A DNA stretch of 64,000 nucleotides from Mesorhizobium intechi (GCF_002879535.1 NZ_PNOT02000339.1:1-64000); one strand, 5' to 3'; positions 30,946 to 44,307 are shown, counted from the first letter of the stretch. Made by a program: numbers and translations. The notes: generated by a model from the letters alone, not told the origin.

Positions 30946-32100
30946 TCAGACGCCCGCGACGGCACACAGCTTCTTCATCCGCGATACGGCAAGATCAGGA
31001 TCGGCCAGCAGGCCTGCCTGGTCGGCCAGGCGAAAGATTTCGGCATAATGGCGGATGCCGCGCGCCGACTGCATGCCGCCGACCATGGTGAAATGATCCT
31101 GGTGGCCGTTCAGCCAGGCCATGAAGACGATGCCGGCCTTGTAATATTCGGTCGGCGCCTCGAAGATTTTTCGCGACAGCGGCACCGTCGGCGCCATCAG
31201 CGCGTCATAGCCGGCGCGGTCGCCCTCGGCGAGCCTTGCCAGTGCGGCATTGGCGGCCGGCGCGATGGCGTCGAAAATACCAAGCAGCGCGTGCGAATGC
31301 CTGTTGCCGTCGCCGGCGATCAGTTCGGGATAGTTGAAGTCGTCGCCAGTGAACATCACGACGCCGTGCGGCAGCCGGTTGCGCAGCGCAACCTCCTTGC
31401 CGGCATCGAGCAGCGATATCTTTATGCCTTCGACCTTGTCCACGTGGCGCTCGATGATGGCAACCACAGTATCGAGCGCGGTCTCGAAATCGTCGCTGCC
31501 CCAATAGCCCTTCAAGGCCGGGTCGAACATGTCCCCCAGCCAGTGCAGGATGACCTTGCCGGAAGCCTGGCTCAAGATGCGGTCATAGACGCGCGCATAG
31601 TCGTCCGGCCCTTTCGCGACAGCCGCCAAGGCGCGGCTGGCCATCATGATCGCCTTGCCGCCCTGTCCTTCGATGAAAGCGAACTGCTCGTCATAAGCGT
31701 CGATCACATCGTCCAGCATCCTGGCAGCGGCCGGCGCCAGATGGTCGGTTCCGGCGCCCGAGGCAAGATCGGCGCCTTCGACAGTGCGGGCCTCGGCGAT
31801 CGAGCGGCGGATCAATTCCTTCGCATTGGTCCAGTCGAAACCCATGCCGCGCTGCGACGTGTCCATCGCCTCGGCAATACGGAAGCCAAGCCGCCACAAA
31901 TGATGGCGGAACGCCATCGTCCTGTCCCAGTCGACCACGGGCCGCGACCATGGATCGGTCATTTCGAGGGGATCGGCAACGACATGCGCGGCGGCATAGG
32001 CGATGCGTGAAAACGGCGCGCCGACCGCCGGCTGCACGGGCCGCCCGACAAGCGCGTAGCGGGCCCCGCGGCCACCTTCACCAGGCAAGACAATATCCAT
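30946..32100 (-). CDS. DUF993 family protein (dihydrodipicolinate-synthase-like aldolase)
   Basis: A 384-residue protein of the DUF993 family, annotated by fold as related to class I aldolases of the DapA/NanA group. Seen are WSRPVVDWDRTMAFRHHLWRLGFRIAEAMDTSQRGMGFDW near the N-terminus, GKVILHWLGDMFDPALKGYWG, and a possible Schiff-base region VEGIKISLLDAGKEV, where a Lys in the strand KISLLD is the likely catalytic residue, then GDDFNYPELIAGDG. The reaction is unknown; cleavage of a keto-acid intermediate is a fair guess. It is transcribed divergently from lacI, with an operator 30 bases upstream of its ATG, so it belongs to the LacI regulon. Confidence 0.85.
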   Translation of the reverse strand: MDIVLPGEGGRGARYALVGRPVQPAVGAPFSRIAYAAAHVVADPLEMTDPWSRPVVDWDRTMAFRHHLWRLGFRIAEAMDTSQRGMGFDWTNAKELIRRSIAEARTVEGADLASGAGTDHLAPAAARMLDDVIDAYDEQFAFIEGQGGKAIMMASRALAAVAKGPDDYARVYDRILSQASGKVILHWLGDMFDPALKGYWGSDDFETALDTVVAIIERHVDKVEGIKISLLDAGKEVALRNRLPHGVVMFTGDDFNYPELIAGDGNRHSHALLGIFDAIAPAANAALARLAEGDRAGYDALMAPTVPLSRKIFEAPTEYYKAGIVFMAWLNGHQDHFTMVGGMQSARGIRHYAEIFRLADQAGLLADPDLAVSRMKKLCAVAGV

Positions 32101-32129
32101 CGACCTCTCCCTTCACAGCGGCTATTAAG

Positions 32130-32141
32130 TGGAACGTTCCA
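32130..32141. promoter_or_regulatory. LacI-type operator O1 (DUF993 side)
   Basis: A perfect 12-base palindrome TGGAACGTTCCA with the central CpG typical of LacI/GalR operators, extended right by ATA. It lies 29 bases upstream of the DUF993 start codon, where it would overlap the promoter or leader. Confidence 0.75.
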
Positions 32142-32293
32142 ATAAATCAAGAACCTTTAAGATTCGGAGCGAATCTGGCGGCAAATGCTGCGTTGCAACA
32201 CGAAAGGCCTTACCAGCTATGCCATTTGAGTACGCACAGTCGGTTTTTTCAGTCGGAAAAAATTCGCGGTTGACTCAAGATTGAACCAGAGAT

Positions 32294-32305
32294 TAGAACG
32301 TTCCA
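32294..32305. promoter_or_regulatory. LacI-type operator O2 (lacI side)
   Basis: TAGAACGTTCCA is the same site with one change from O1, and the flanking ATT...ATA extend it to ATTnGAACGTTCCAATA. It lies 37 bases before the chosen lacI start and would give autorepression. The two centres are 164 bases apart, allowing DNA looping. Confidence 0.75.
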
Positions 32306-32342
32306 ATAGATTTGAATGAGAAAGCTGGGAGGACGCACCGAG

Positions 32343-36004
<3,662 letters not shown>

Positions 36005-36012
<8 letters not shown>

Positions 36013-36781
36013 GCGCCTCGTTACCTTCGAAAAGGACGACGCCATCGGCATCGTCACGCTGCGCCGCCCGGAAAAGTTCAACGCGCTGGACATTCCGATG
36101 CTGCGCGCTCTCGAAGCCGCGCTGGACGAGGCAGAGCTGGCCGAAGGCGTGCGCGTCGTGCTCTTGCGCGGCGAAGGCAAGGGCTTTTGCGCCGGCGGCG
36201 ACGTCGAGGCCTGGGGCGCGATGAGTGCTGCCGATTTCCAGGTGCAATGGGTGCGCTACGGCCACCGTGTCTTCGACCGGCTGGCGCGGCTGCGGCAGCC
36301 GACCATCGCCGTGCTGTCCGGCCATGCGCTGGGCGGCGGGCTGGAACTGGCGGTCGCCTGCGATTTCCGGGTCGCCGAGGCGCATGTGAAATTGGGCTTC
36401 CCCGAAACCTCGATCGGCGTCGTGCCCGGCTGGTCCGGCACGCAGCGCGCCGTGCGCCGCTTCGGCGCGCAGACGGTGCGACGCATGGCCTTGGGTGGCG
36501 ACATACTTCTCGCTCCCGAAGCGCTGGCCCTTGGCGTGGTGGACCGGGTCACCGAAACCGGCAAGGCGTTCGAGGATGCCAGGAGCATGGGGGAAAAGAT
36601 CGCCGAACGCGGCCCGCTGGCGACGGAAGCGGCAAAGCTGATGATCGCGGTGGCCGAAGGCGAGGAAAGTGCAGCCGCTACCGAAGCGCTGGCCAGCGGC
36701 TTTATCGCACTCACCAGCGACCTCGAGGTTGGCGTCGACGCCTTCAAAACCAGGCAGAAGCCGGCATTTTCAAGAAGCTAG
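36005..36781 (+). CDS. Enoyl-CoA hydratase/isomerase family protein
   Basis: A 258-residue crotonase-fold enzyme. The oxyanion-hole motifs are GEGKGFCAGGDVEAWG and SGHALGGGLELAVACDFRVAEAHVKLGFPETSIGVVPGWSGTQ; the Glu in FPETSIG is the second catalytic Glu position of hydratases. The other Glu of true hydratases (usually in ALGGGxE) is present in GGGLELA. It would hydrate, isomerise or cleave an acyl-CoA formed by the upstream CoA-transferase. The start ATG 36005 lies inside the previous gene (8-base overlap with its stop at 36012). The next gene starts 14 bases after this stop. Confidence 0.92.
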
Positions 36782-36795
36782 AGAAAAACACCCTG

Positions 36796-38307
36796 ATGAA
36801 TGCACCCCTCAACATCGCCATGCCCGCCGAGGCCTCGGCCGCGCCGAAAAATTACCGGCTGCTGATCGACGGCAAGCACGTCGATGCCCGCGACGGCCGC
36901 ACGCTGGAGCGCAAGAGCCCCGGCCACGGCTTCACTGTTTCGCACTATGCACAGGCCGGCCAAGCCGAGGTGGAAGCGGCGGTGCAGGCCGCGCACAAGG
37001 CGTTCGAGACCGGCCCATGGCCACGCATGAAAGCCGGCGAGCGGGCCGCGATCCTTTTCAAGGCGGCCGACCTGATCGAGACACGGCTGGAAGACATCGC
37101 CCGGCTCGACGCGCTGGAATCCGGCAAGCCCATCGCCCAGGCGCGCGGTGAAATCGGTGGTGCCGTCGACATCTGGCGCTATGCCGCCTCGCTGGCCCGG
37201 ACATTGCACGGCGAAAGCTACGCCAATCTCGGCGATGCCATGCTGGGCGTGGTCGTGCGCGAGCCGATCGGCGTCGTGTCGATCATCACGCCGTGGAATT
37301 TCCCGTTCCTCATCGTCAGTCAGAAGCTGCCTTTCGCGCTCGCCGCCGGCTGCACGGCGGTGGTCAAGCCGAGCGAAATGACCTCGGCCTCGACCTTCGT
37401 GCTGGGCGACATCCTGCTCGAAGCCGGCCTGCCCGCCGGCGTCGTCAACATCCTGGCGGGTCTCGGCGCCGATGTCGGCGCGCCGATGGTCAGCCACCCC
37501 CTGGTCGAGATGGTGTCGTTCACCGGCTCGACCCGCGTCGGCAAGATGACCATGGCGTCCGCCGCGCAGTCGCTGAAGAAAGTCTCGATGGAACTTGGCG
37601 GCAAGAACGGCCAGATCGTCTTTCCCGATGCCGATCTCGAGGCCGCCGCCGACGCGGCCGTGTTCGGCGGCTTCTTCAATGCCGGCGAATGCTGCAATGC
37701 CGGCAGCCGGCTGATCGTGCACGAGGCGATCGCCGACGATTTTCTCAGCGCTGTCAAGGCGCTCACCGTCAGGGTGAAGGTCGGCGACCCGCTCGACGAG
37801 CAAACCAAGGTCGGCGCGATGATCTCGTCCGACCATCTGGCCAAGGTAACGGATTACGTCGCGGCAGCGGCAGGCGAAGGCAGCAATGTCTTCAGCGGCG
37901 GCAAGCAGCTGGTCTCCAATGCCGGCCAATACCTCGACCCGACCATCATGCGTGGCGTCACCGAGGACATGGCCATTGCGCGTGAGGAAGTGTTTGGACC
38001 GGTGCTCTCAGTGCTCACTTTTGAATCGATTGAAAAGGCGTTGCACATCGCCAACAACACGCCCTATGGTCTGTCCGCAGGCGTGTGGAGCGCCGACATC
38101 GACACGTGCATGTCGGTGGCGCGTGGAGTGCGTTCGGGGACGGTTTGGGTGAACACATTCATGCAAGGTTACCCCGAGCTGCCTTTCGGCGGCTACAAGC
38201 AGTCCGGTCTCGGGCGCGAACTCGGCAAACGCGCCGTCGAGGACTATACCGAGGAAAAGACAATCCAGTTTCATCGCGGCCAGCGCACCGGATGGTGGGT
38301 CGGCTGA
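36796..38307 (+). CDS. NAD(P)-dependent aldehyde dehydrogenase
   Basis: A 503-residue aldehyde dehydrogenase. The start is [20 protein letters not shown]; an open frame to 36187 upstream is only the shadow of the hydratase gene. The NAD-site is [22 protein letters not shown] with [23 protein letters not shown] is the cofactor helix; the catalytic Glu is in [15 protein letters not shown] and the nucleophile Cys in [17 protein letters not shown]. The end has [13 protein letters not shown] and [28 protein letters not shown]. It resembles betaine-aldehyde or gamma-aminobutyraldehyde-type dehydrogenases; the substrate here is unknown. Upstream RBS is weak, so coupling to the hydratase gene is likely. 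Confidence 0.92.
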   Translation: MNAPLNIAMPAEASAAPKNYRLLIDGKHVDARDGRTLERKSPGHGFTVSHYAQAGQAEVEAAVQAAHKAFETGPWPRMKAGERAAILFKAADLIETRLEDIARLDALESGKPIAQARGEIGGAVDIWRYAASLARTLHGESYANLGDAMLGVVVREPIGVVSIITPWNFPFLIVSQKLPFALAAGCTAVVKPSEMTSASTFVLGDILLEAGLPAGVVNILAGLGADVGAPMVSHPLVEMVSFTGSTRVGKMTMASAAQSLKKVSMELGGKNGQIVFPDADLEAAADAAVFGGFFNAGECCNAGSRLIVHEAIADDFLSAVKALTVRVKVGDPLDEQTKVGAMISSDHLAKVTDYVAAAAGEGSNVFSGGKQLVSNAGQYLDPTIMRGVTEDMAIAREEVFGPVLSVLTFESIEKALHIANNTPYGLSAGVWSADIDTCMSVARGVRSGTVWVNTFMQGYPELPFGGYKQSGLGRELGKRAVEDYTEEKTIQFHRGQRTGWWVG

Positions 38308-38319
38308 GTTGGGAAGAAC

Positions 38320-38337
38320 CCGGTGGGCTTCCACCGG
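38320..38337 (+). terminator. Hairpin between the dehydrogenase and sugar transporter genes
   Basis: A 7-bp stem CCGGTGG-GCTT-CCACCGG starts 13 bases after the dehydrogenase stop. No T-run follows; it may attenuate or stabilise the transporter transcript whose start codon is 29 bases downstream. Confidence 0.35.
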
Positions 38338-38365
38338 TCGTGTAATGCAACAAGGGAGGAAGTAC

Positions 38366-39619
38366 ATGTTGCGCAAACTGCTTATCGGAACGGCTCTTGC
38401 GACGAGCTTTGCCTTCTCGGCGCATGCCGCGGACGTGAAGGAAGTGCAGATGCTGCATTGGTGGACGTCGGGCGGTGAAGCGGCTGCCCTCAACGTGCTG
38501 AAGGGCGACCTGGCCAAGGAAGGCTATGCCTGGAAGGACGTTCCTGTCGCCGGCGGCGGCGGTGATGCTGCCATGACCGCCCTGAAGGCGATGGTCGCGG
38601 CCGGCAACTATCCGACCGCCTCGCAGATGCTCGGTTACACCGTGCTCGATTATGCCGCGGCCGGCGTCATGGGCGACCTGACCGAGACGGCGAAGAAGGA
38701 AGGCTGGGACAAGTCGGTTCCGGCCGCCCTGCAGAAATTCTCGGTCTATGACGGCAAGTGGGTCGCGGCTCCGGTCAACGTCCACTCGGTCAACTGGCTG
38801 TGGATCAACAAGGCCGTCATGGACAAGATCGGCGGCACCGAGCCGAAGACCTTCGACGACTTCGTCGCCCTGCTCGACAAGGCCAAGGCCGCGGGCGTGA
38901 TCCCGCTCGCCCTCGGCGGCCAGAACTGGCAGGAAGCAACCATGTTCGACTCGGTCGTGCTGTCGACCGGCGGACCCGAATTCTACAAGAAGGCCTTCAA
39001 CGACCTCGACGACGCTTCGCTCAAGTCCGACACGATGAAGAAGTCGTTCGACAACCTCGCCAAGCTCGTCACCTATGTCGACCCGAACTTCTCGGGCCGC
39101 GACTGGAACCTTGCCACCGCCATGGTCATCAAGGGCGATGCCCTGGTGCAGGTCATGGGCGACTGGGCCAAGGGTGAATTCCACGCCGCCAAGAAGACCC
39201 CGGGCACCGACTTCCTGTGCTATCGCTTCCCGGGCACCGACGGCTCCGTGATCTACAACTCCGACATGTTCGGCATGTTCAACGTTCCGGACGACCGCAA
39301 GGCCGCCCAGGTCGCGCTGGCCACCGCCACCCTGTCGAAGAGCTTCCAGTCGGCCTTCAACGTCGTCAAGGGTTCGGTTCCGGCCCGTACCGACGTTCCC
39401 GACACCGACTTCGACGCTTGCGGCAAGAAGGGCATCGCAGACCTGAAGGCGGCCAATGAAGGCGGCACGCTGTTCGGCTCGCTGGCCCAGGGTTACGGCG
39501 CCCCGCCGGCTGTCGCCAATGCCTACAAGGACGTGGTCTCGAAGTTCGTCCATGGTCAGATCAAGACCTCGGACGAGGCCGTGACCGAACTGGTCAAGGC
39601 GATCGACGACGCCAAGTAA
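38366..39619 (+). CDS. Sugar ABC transporter substrate-binding protein (CUT1, GtsA-like)
   Basis: A 417-residue periplasmic binding protein. The signal peptide [21 protein letters not shown] ends at the A-A junction before DVKEVQ. The mature start [20 protein letters not shown] and [17 protein letters not shown] are typical of glucose/mannose-binding GtsA-type proteins of the CUT1 group; the body includes [17 protein letters not shown] and the C-terminal [21 protein letters not shown]. The specificity is not certain from sequence. The RBS GGGAGGA precedes ATG 38366. A strong hairpin after the stop separates it from the permease genes, consistent with more binding protein than permease being made. 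Confidence 0.93.
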   Translation: MLRKLLIGTALATSFAFSAHAADVKEVQMLHWWTSGGEAAALNVLKGDLAKEGYAWKDVPVAGGGGDAAMTALKAMVAAGNYPTASQMLGYTVLDYAAAGVMGDLTETAKKEGWDKSVPAALQKFSVYDGKWVAAPVNVHSVNWLWINKAVMDKIGGTEPKTFDDFVALLDKAKAAGVIPLALGGQNWQEATMFDSVVLSTGGPEFYKKAFNDLDDASLKSDTMKKSFDNLAKLVTYVDPNFSGRDWNLATAMVIKGDALVQVMGDWAKGEFHAAKKTPGTDFLCYRFPGTDGSVIYNSDMFGMFNVPDDRKAAQVALATATLSKSFQSAFNVVKGSVPARTDVPDTDFDACGKKGIADLKAANEGGTLFGSLAQGYGAPPAVANAYKDVVSKFVHGQIKTSDEAVTELVKAIDDAK

Positions 39620-39637
39620 GCGTAACGCTCGAAATCA

Positions 39638-39665
39638 CCTTCCCCGCTTCGGCGGGGAAGGTTTT
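39638..39665 (+). terminator. Hairpin/attenuator after the sugar-binding protein gene
   Basis: A 10-bp stem CCTTCCCCGC-TTCG-GCGGGGAAGG (39638-39647 / 39652-39661) followed by TTTT. It lies 18 bases after the stop and 107 bases before the first permease gene; partial termination would set the binding-protein to permease ratio. Confidence 0.82.
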
Positions 39666-39771
39666 ATCTCAGGATTGGCCGGCTCGACACCATGCCGACC
39701 GAACACCCGTAGACACGGGGCGCCTTGCCGCCTGACGGCCTCGCACGGACGACCCGAAACGGGAGGAGCTC

Positions 39772-40722
39772 ATGAGCACAGTAGCAACAACCCAGATCAA
39801 GCTGACGCCGGAGCGGTCACGCACCTCTGTGCGCTCGCGCCTGCAGGACGCCTTGCCGAAGATCGTTCTGGCGCCGAGCTTCGCCATCACCATCGTCTTC
39901 GTCTACGGCTTCATCCTGTGGACGATCTATCTGTCCTTCACCAATTCCAAGACCTTCCCGTCCTACGTCATCACAGGTTCGCGCGCCTATCAGCGGCTGT
40001 GGGGCTGGACCTTCGACACCGACCCGCCATCGAGCTGGTACACGTCGATCACCAATATGGGCATTTTCGGCTTTCTCTACATCCTGATCTGCCTGGCCCT
40101 TGGCCTGTTCCTGGCCATCCTGCTCGACCAGAAGATCCGCGGCGAAGGCGTGCTGCGGCCGATCTACCTCTATCCGATGGCGCTGTCCTTCATCGTCACC
40201 GGCGTCGCCTGGAAATGGTTTCTCGATCCCGGCCTCGGCCTCGAACAGACGCTGCATCAATGGGGCTGGACGAGCTTCCATTTCGACTGGATCAAGAACA
40301 AGGACTTCGTCATCTACACGGTGGTCATCGCCGGCGTCTGGCAGGCCTCCGGCTTCATCATGGCGATGTTCCTGGCCGGCCTGCGCGGCATTGACGGCGA
40401 GATCATGAAGGCAGCGCAGATCGACGGCGCCACAACCTTCCAGCTCTACCGCCGCATCGTCATCCCGCTGCTGCGCCCAATCTTCCTGTCGGCCTTCATC
40501 GTGCTCGCCCACCTCGCCATCAAGTCCTATGACCTTGTCGTGGCCCTGACCTCCGGCGGCCCCGGCGGCTCGGCCTGGTTGCCTTCGAATTTCATGTACG
40601 AATACACCTTCAAGCGCAACGAGATGGCTGTCGGATCGGCCAGTGCGGTGATCATGCTGATGACCATCGTCGCCATAATCGTGCCCTATCTCTATTCGGA
40701 ACTCAGGGAGAAGCCGCGATGA
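39772..40722 (+). CDS. Sugar ABC transporter permease (MalF-like)
   Basis: A 316-residue inner-membrane protein with about six membrane segments (LPKIVLAPSFAITIVFVYGF, FGFLYILICLALGLFLAILL, YPMALSFIVTGVAWKWFL, TVVIAGVWQASGFIMAMFLAG, LLRPIFLSAFIVLAHLAI, SASAVIMLMTIVAIIVPYLY). The EAA-type loop that contacts the ATPase is MKAAQIDGATTFQLYRRIVIPLLRP. ATG 39772 has GGGAGGAG upstream. Its stop overlaps the start of the second permease (ATGA), as in a coupled permease pair; the transporter forms the membrane part of the CUT1 importer with the binding protein and ATPase of this operon. Confidence 0.93.
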   Translation: MSTVATTQIKLTPERSRTSVRSRLQDALPKIVLAPSFAITIVFVYGFILWTIYLSFTNSKTFPSYVITGSRAYQRLWGWTFDTDPPSSWYTSITNMGIFGFLYILICLALGLFLAILLDQKIRGEGVLRPIYLYPMALSFIVTGVAWKWFLDPGLGLEQTLHQWGWTSFHFDWIKNKDFVIYTVVIAGVWQASGFIMAMFLAGLRGIDGEIMKAAQIDGATTFQLYRRIVIPLLRPIFLSAFIVLAHLAIKSYDLVVALTSGGPGGSAWLPSNFMYEYTFKRNEMAVGSASAVIMLMTIVAIIVPYLYSELREKPR

Positions 40723-41663
40723 GCACTGTGGCCACCCCTGCCCGCCAGGCCTCCGGCGGCATCAACACCAAGCTCGTCAACCGCATCGTCATCTACGGGC
40801 TACTGGCGCTGTTCGCACTGTTCTACCTGATGCCGCTCTTCGTCATGCTGGTCACCTCGTTCAAGACCATGGACGAAATCCAGAATGGCAACATGCTGGC
40901 ATTGCCAAAGGCGCCGACCTTCGACCCGTGGCTGAAGGCTTGGGGCGAGACCTGCGTCGGCCTCACCTGCGCCGGCATCAAGGGCTATTTCTGGAACTCC
41001 ATCAAGATGGTTGTTCCGGCCGTGCTGATCTCGACCATGCTCGGCGCCCTCAACGGCTACGTGCTGACCAAATGGCGCTTTCGCGGCGCTACGCTGGTCT
41101 TCGGCCTGATGCTGTTCGCCTGCTTCATTCCGTTCCAGTCGGTGCTGCTGCCGATGGCGACGATCCTTGGCAGCGTCGGCCGCTTCGGCGTGACCTTGCA
41201 GAACTCCGTCGGCACCAGCTTCGGCCTCGGCAATTCGACGGTCAATCTGGTCTTCGTCCACGTCGTCTACGGCATCGGCTTCACCACGCTGTTCTTCCGC
41301 AACTATTACGAGGCCTTCCCGACCGAATTGATCAAGGCCGCACAGGTTGACGGCGCCTCCTTCTTCCAGATCTTCCGCCGCATCATGCTGCCGAACTCGA
41401 TGCCGATCTTCGTCGTCACCGTGATCTACCAGTTCACCAACATCTGGAACGACTTCCTGTTCGCCTCGGCCTATGCCGGTACCGGCGATGCCATGCCGAT
41501 GACGGTGGCGCTGAACAATGTCGTCAACACCTCGACCGGCGTCGTCGAATACAACGTCAACATGGCGGCCGCGATGATCGCGGCTCTGCCCACCCTGATC
41601 GTCTATGTCGTCGCCGGCCGTTATTTCGTGCGCGGGCTGATGGCGGGCGCGGTCAAGGGCTGA
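40719..41663 (+). CDS. Sugar ABC transporter permease (MalG-like)
   Basis: A 314-residue inner-membrane permease, the second half of the transmembrane channel. Hydrophobic segments include RIVIYGLLALFALFYLMPLF, MVVPAVLISTMLGALNGYVL, GATLVFGLMLFACFIPFQS, NLVFVHVVYGIGFTTLFF, MPIFVVTVIYQFTNIWNDFL and AAMIAALPTLIVYVVAG. The EAA loop ELIKAAQVDGASFFQIFRRIMLPNSMP contacts the ATPase. The start overlaps the upstream stop by four bases. The C-terminal RYFVRGLMAGAVKG motif is characteristic of MalG-type CUT1 permeases. The ATPase gene follows 20 bases later. Confidence 0.93.
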   Translation: MSTVATPARQASGGINTKLVNRIVIYGLLALFALFYLMPLFVMLVTSFKTMDEIQNGNMLALPKAPTFDPWLKAWGETCVGLTCAGIKGYFWNSIKMVVPAVLISTMLGALNGYVLTKWRFRGATLVFGLMLFACFIPFQSVLLPMATILGSVGRFGVTLQNSVGTSFGLGNSTVNLVFVHVVYGIGFTTLFFRNYYEAFPTELIKAAQVDGASFFQIFRRIMLPNSMPIFVVTVIYQFTNIWNDFLFASAYAGTGDAMPMTVALNNVVNTSTGVVEYNVNMAAAMIAALPTLIVYVVAGRYFVRGLMAGAVKG

Positions 41664-41683
41664 CCAGTTCAAAGGGAACGACC

Positions 41684-42799
41684 ATGGCTTTTCTGGAAAT
41701 TGATGGGCTGAAGAAGCGCTTCGGGAATGTTGAGATCCTGAAGGGCATCGATGTAGAGCTCGAAAAGGGCGGCTTCCTGGTGCTGGTCGGACCGTCAGGT
41801 TGCGGCAAGTCCACCCTGCTCAACACAATCGCCGGCCTGGAGCAGATCACCGAGGGCGAGATCCGCGTCGACGGCCGCGCCATCAACGATCTGCACCCTT
41901 CGAAGCGCGATATCGCCATGGTGTTCCAGAGCTATGCGCTGTACCCCAACATGACGGTTGCCGGGAACATCTCCTTCGGCATGGAGATGCGTGGCGTTCC
42001 CGCCGGCGAGCGCCAGAAGGCGATCGACAAGGTGGCCAAGGTCCTGCAGATCGGCCACCTGCTCCAGCGCAAGCCGAGCCAGCTTTCGGGCGGCCAGCGC
42101 CAGCGCGTCGCCATGGGCCGGGCACTGGTGCGCGACCCCAAACTGTTCCTGTTCGATGAGCCTTTGTCCAACCTCGACGCCAAGCTGCGCGTCGACATGC
42201 GCATCGAGATCAAGCGCCTGCACGCCACCACGGGAACCACTATCGTCTATGTCACCCACGACCAGATCGAGGCGATGACGCTGGCGACCAAGATCGCCGT
42301 CATGCGCGACGGCGAGGTGCAGCAGTTCGGCACCCCGGCCGAGATCTACAACAACCCCGCCAACCTGTTCGTCGCCGACTTCATGGGCTCGCCGGCCATG
42401 AACCTGATCCCGGCGACCATTGCCACATCGGGCAATGCTCTATCGGTCGTGCTGCAGCGCGAGGCGCGGGAGCCGATCACGCTGCCGATGGCCAATGCCC
42501 CGGCGGGTCTCTCGGCATTCCAGGGCAAGCCGATCATCTTCGGTGTCCGCCCCGAGGCACTGACCGACCCGGAGGGCGCCGAACGCAACGCCTCGAACAT
42601 CGCCACCGCCGACCTGCATATCGAGGTCGTCGAGCCGGCGGGTTCCGACACGTTCGCCGTCACCAATCTCGGCGGCAAGGGCGTCGTGGCGCGGCTGCGC
42701 GCCGACGCCAACATCCAGCCTGGCACCAGCACGCCGCTCGCCTTCAACCTGACCAAGGCGGTGTTCTTCGATCCGGCGACCGAGAACCGTATCCGCTGA
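41684..42799 (+). CDS. Sugar ABC transporter ATP-binding protein (MalK/UgpC-like)
   Basis: A 371-residue ATPase that powers the CUT1 importer at the inner membrane. Walker A is GPSGCGKST (about residues 38-46), the Q-loop VFQSYALYPN, the signature LSGGQRQRVAMGRALV, Walker B LFLFDEPLSNLDAKLR, and the switch His in YVTHDQIEAMTLATK. A C-terminal TOBE/OB regulatory region of about 130 residues (GRMDGEV to PATENRIR) follows, typical of MalK-type proteins, which may bind regulators. The gene begins 20 bases after the permease and the next gene starts 5 bases after its stop. Confidence 0.94.
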   Translation: MAFLEIDGLKKRFGNVEILKGIDVELEKGGFLVLVGPSGCGKSTLLNTIAGLEQITEGEIRVDGRAINDLHPSKRDIAMVFQSYALYPNMTVAGNISFGMEMRGVPAGERQKAIDKVAKVLQIGHLLQRKPSQLSGGQRQRVAMGRALVRDPKLFLFDEPLSNLDAKLRVDMRIEIKRLHATTGTTIVYVTHDQIEAMTLATKIAVMRDGEVQQFGTPAEIYNNPANLFVADFMGSPAMNLIPATIATSGNALSVVLQREAREPITLPMANAPAGLSAFQGKPIIFGVRPEALTDPEGAERNASNIATADLHIEVVEPAGSDTFAVTNLGGKGVVARLRADANIQPGTSTPLAFNLTKAVFFDPATENRIR

Positions 42800-42804
42800 C
42801 GGCC

Positions 42805-44307
42805 ATGACAAATCCGGACATCGTCATCATCGGCTCCGGCATTGGCGGCGCCACGATCGCCTCCGGCCTGGCCGGGGGCGGCGCTTCGATCCTGATGCTG
42901 GAGCGTGGCGAGCCCTTGCCGGCAACCCCGCACGCCCGCGACACCCGCTCGATCTTCGTCGACGGCCACTACCGGCCGAAGGAGATGTGGCGTGAGGCCG
43001 GCGGTGCCGCCTTCAATCCCGGCAATTACTACTATGTCGGCGGCAATTCCAAATTCTATGGCGCGGTGCTGATCCGCTATCGCAAGGAAGACTTTGCGGC
43101 CATGGAGCATTTCGGCGGCGTGTCACCGGCCTGGCCGTTTTCCTACGACGAGTTCGAGCCCTGGTATTCCAGGGCTGAGCAGCTGTTTCGCGTGCGCGGC
43201 ACGCTGGGTGAGGATCCGACTGAACCGTTCCACTCGATCCCCTACGCCTTCAGGCCGGTGCCCGACGAAGCGCCGATCGCCCGCGCGCGCGCCGAACTCA
43301 AAGGCCTCGGCCTGCACCCGGCCTCGCTGCCGCTCGGCGTCGACATCGACACCTGGCTGACGGAAGGCAAAACCGGCTGGGACGCCTTCCCCAACACAGG
43401 CCAGGGTAAGATGGACGCCCAGACAGCGCCACTGGCGGCGGCGCTCGGCGACAGCAACGTCCGGCTCGAGACCGGCTGCCATGTCGAGTATCTCGAGGCC
43501 GCACCCGATGGCAAGAGCATCGTCGCCGTTCACTTCCGCCAGAATGGCGAACTGAAGAAGGTGTCGCCGAAACTGGTCATCCTGTCCGCCGGCGCGGTCA
43601 ATTCCGCCGTCATCCTGCTGCGCTCGCCCTCATCCGACGGCAAGGGCCTCGCCAACCGCTCCGACCAGGTCGGCCGCAACTTCATGAACCACAATTCCAG
43701 CGCTATGCTGGCCATCGATCCGCGCCGCAGGAACGATGCCGTCTACCAGAAGACGCTGATGCTGAACGATTACTATTTGTCGGGCGGCAAGGGCGGCAAG
43801 CCGCTCGGCAACGTCCAGCTGCTTGGCAAGATCGACGGCAACATGCTGAAGGCCAATGTGAGGACGGTGCCGAAATTCGTGCTCGACTTCATGGCCGGCC
43901 ATGCCGTCGACTGGTATTTGATGTGCGAGGACCTGCCCGATCCCGAAAGCCGCATCATGGTGGACGGCAAGGACATCGTCATGCAGTGGCGGCGCTCCAA
44001 CATGCAGTCGCTCGACGGCCTGACCAAGGTGATGCGCGAAAATTTCCGCGCCTGCGGCTACCCCATCGTGCTGTCACGCCCCTTCGACAAGCGCACGCCA
44101 TCGCACCAGTGCGGAACGGTCAGGATGGGAGACGATCCGGCGACATCGCCGCTCGACCCGTTCTGCCGGTCGTTCGACCACCGGAACCTGTTCGTCGTCG
44201 ACGGCGGTTTCTTGCCGAACTCGGCCGCGGTGAATCCCGCGCTGTCGATCGCCGCCCAGGCGTTGCGGGTGGCTGACCATATCCGCAAGGTGGAGCTTGC
44301 CGCATGA
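42805..44307 (+). CDS. GMC family oxidoreductase (copy 1)
   Basis: A 500-residue FAD oxidoreductase of the glucose-methanol-choline family, short form. The FAD site is IVIIGSGIGGATIASGLAGGGASILMLERGE, the GMC signature is AGGAAFNPGNYYYVGGNSKFYGAVL, and the C-terminal active site has HQCGTVRMGDDPATSP with the catalytic His and the Asn pair in VNPALSIAAQAL. The arrangement, with a Cys after HQ and a separate membrane-free N-terminus, resembles cytoplasmic or twin-arginine-free sugar dehydrogenases. It probably oxidises a sugar or cyclitol imported by the preceding transporter. It starts 5 bases after the ATPase stop and overlaps the SDR gene (ATGA). Confidence 0.9.
   Translation: MTNPDIVIIGSGIGGATIASGLAGGGASILMLERGEPLPATPHARDTRSIFVDGHYRPKEMWREAGGAAFNPGNYYYVGGNSKFYGAVLIRYRKEDFAAMEHFGGVSPAWPFSYDEFEPWYSRAEQLFRVRGTLGEDPTEPFHSIPYAFRPVPDEAPIARARAELKGLGLHPASLPLGVDIDTWLTEGKTGWDAFPNTGQGKMDAQTAPLAAALGDSNVRLETGCHVEYLEAAPDGKSIVAVHFRQNGELKKVSPKLVILSAGAVNSAVILLRSPSSDGKGLANRSDQVGRNFMNHNSSAMLAIDPRRRNDAVYQKTLMLNDYYLSGGKGGKPLGNVQLLGKIDGNMLKANVRTVPKFVLDFMAGHAVDWYLMCEDLPDPESRIMVDGKDIVMQWRRSNMQSLDGLTKVMRENFRACGYPIVLSRPFDKRTPSHQCGTVRMGDDPATSPLDPFCRSFDHRNLFVVDGGFLPNSAAVNPALSIAAQALRVADHIRKVELAA

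Noticed and set aside
30649..32010. A 453-codon plus-strand open frame over the DUF993 gene
   Set aside because: Antisense shadow; the minus-strand DUF993 frame has recognisable conserved blocks and an operator at its promoter.
36187..36795. Upstream extension of the aldehyde dehydrogenase frame
   Set aside because: It overlaps the enoyl-CoA hydratase gene in another frame; aldehyde dehydrogenase similarity begins only after ATG 36796.
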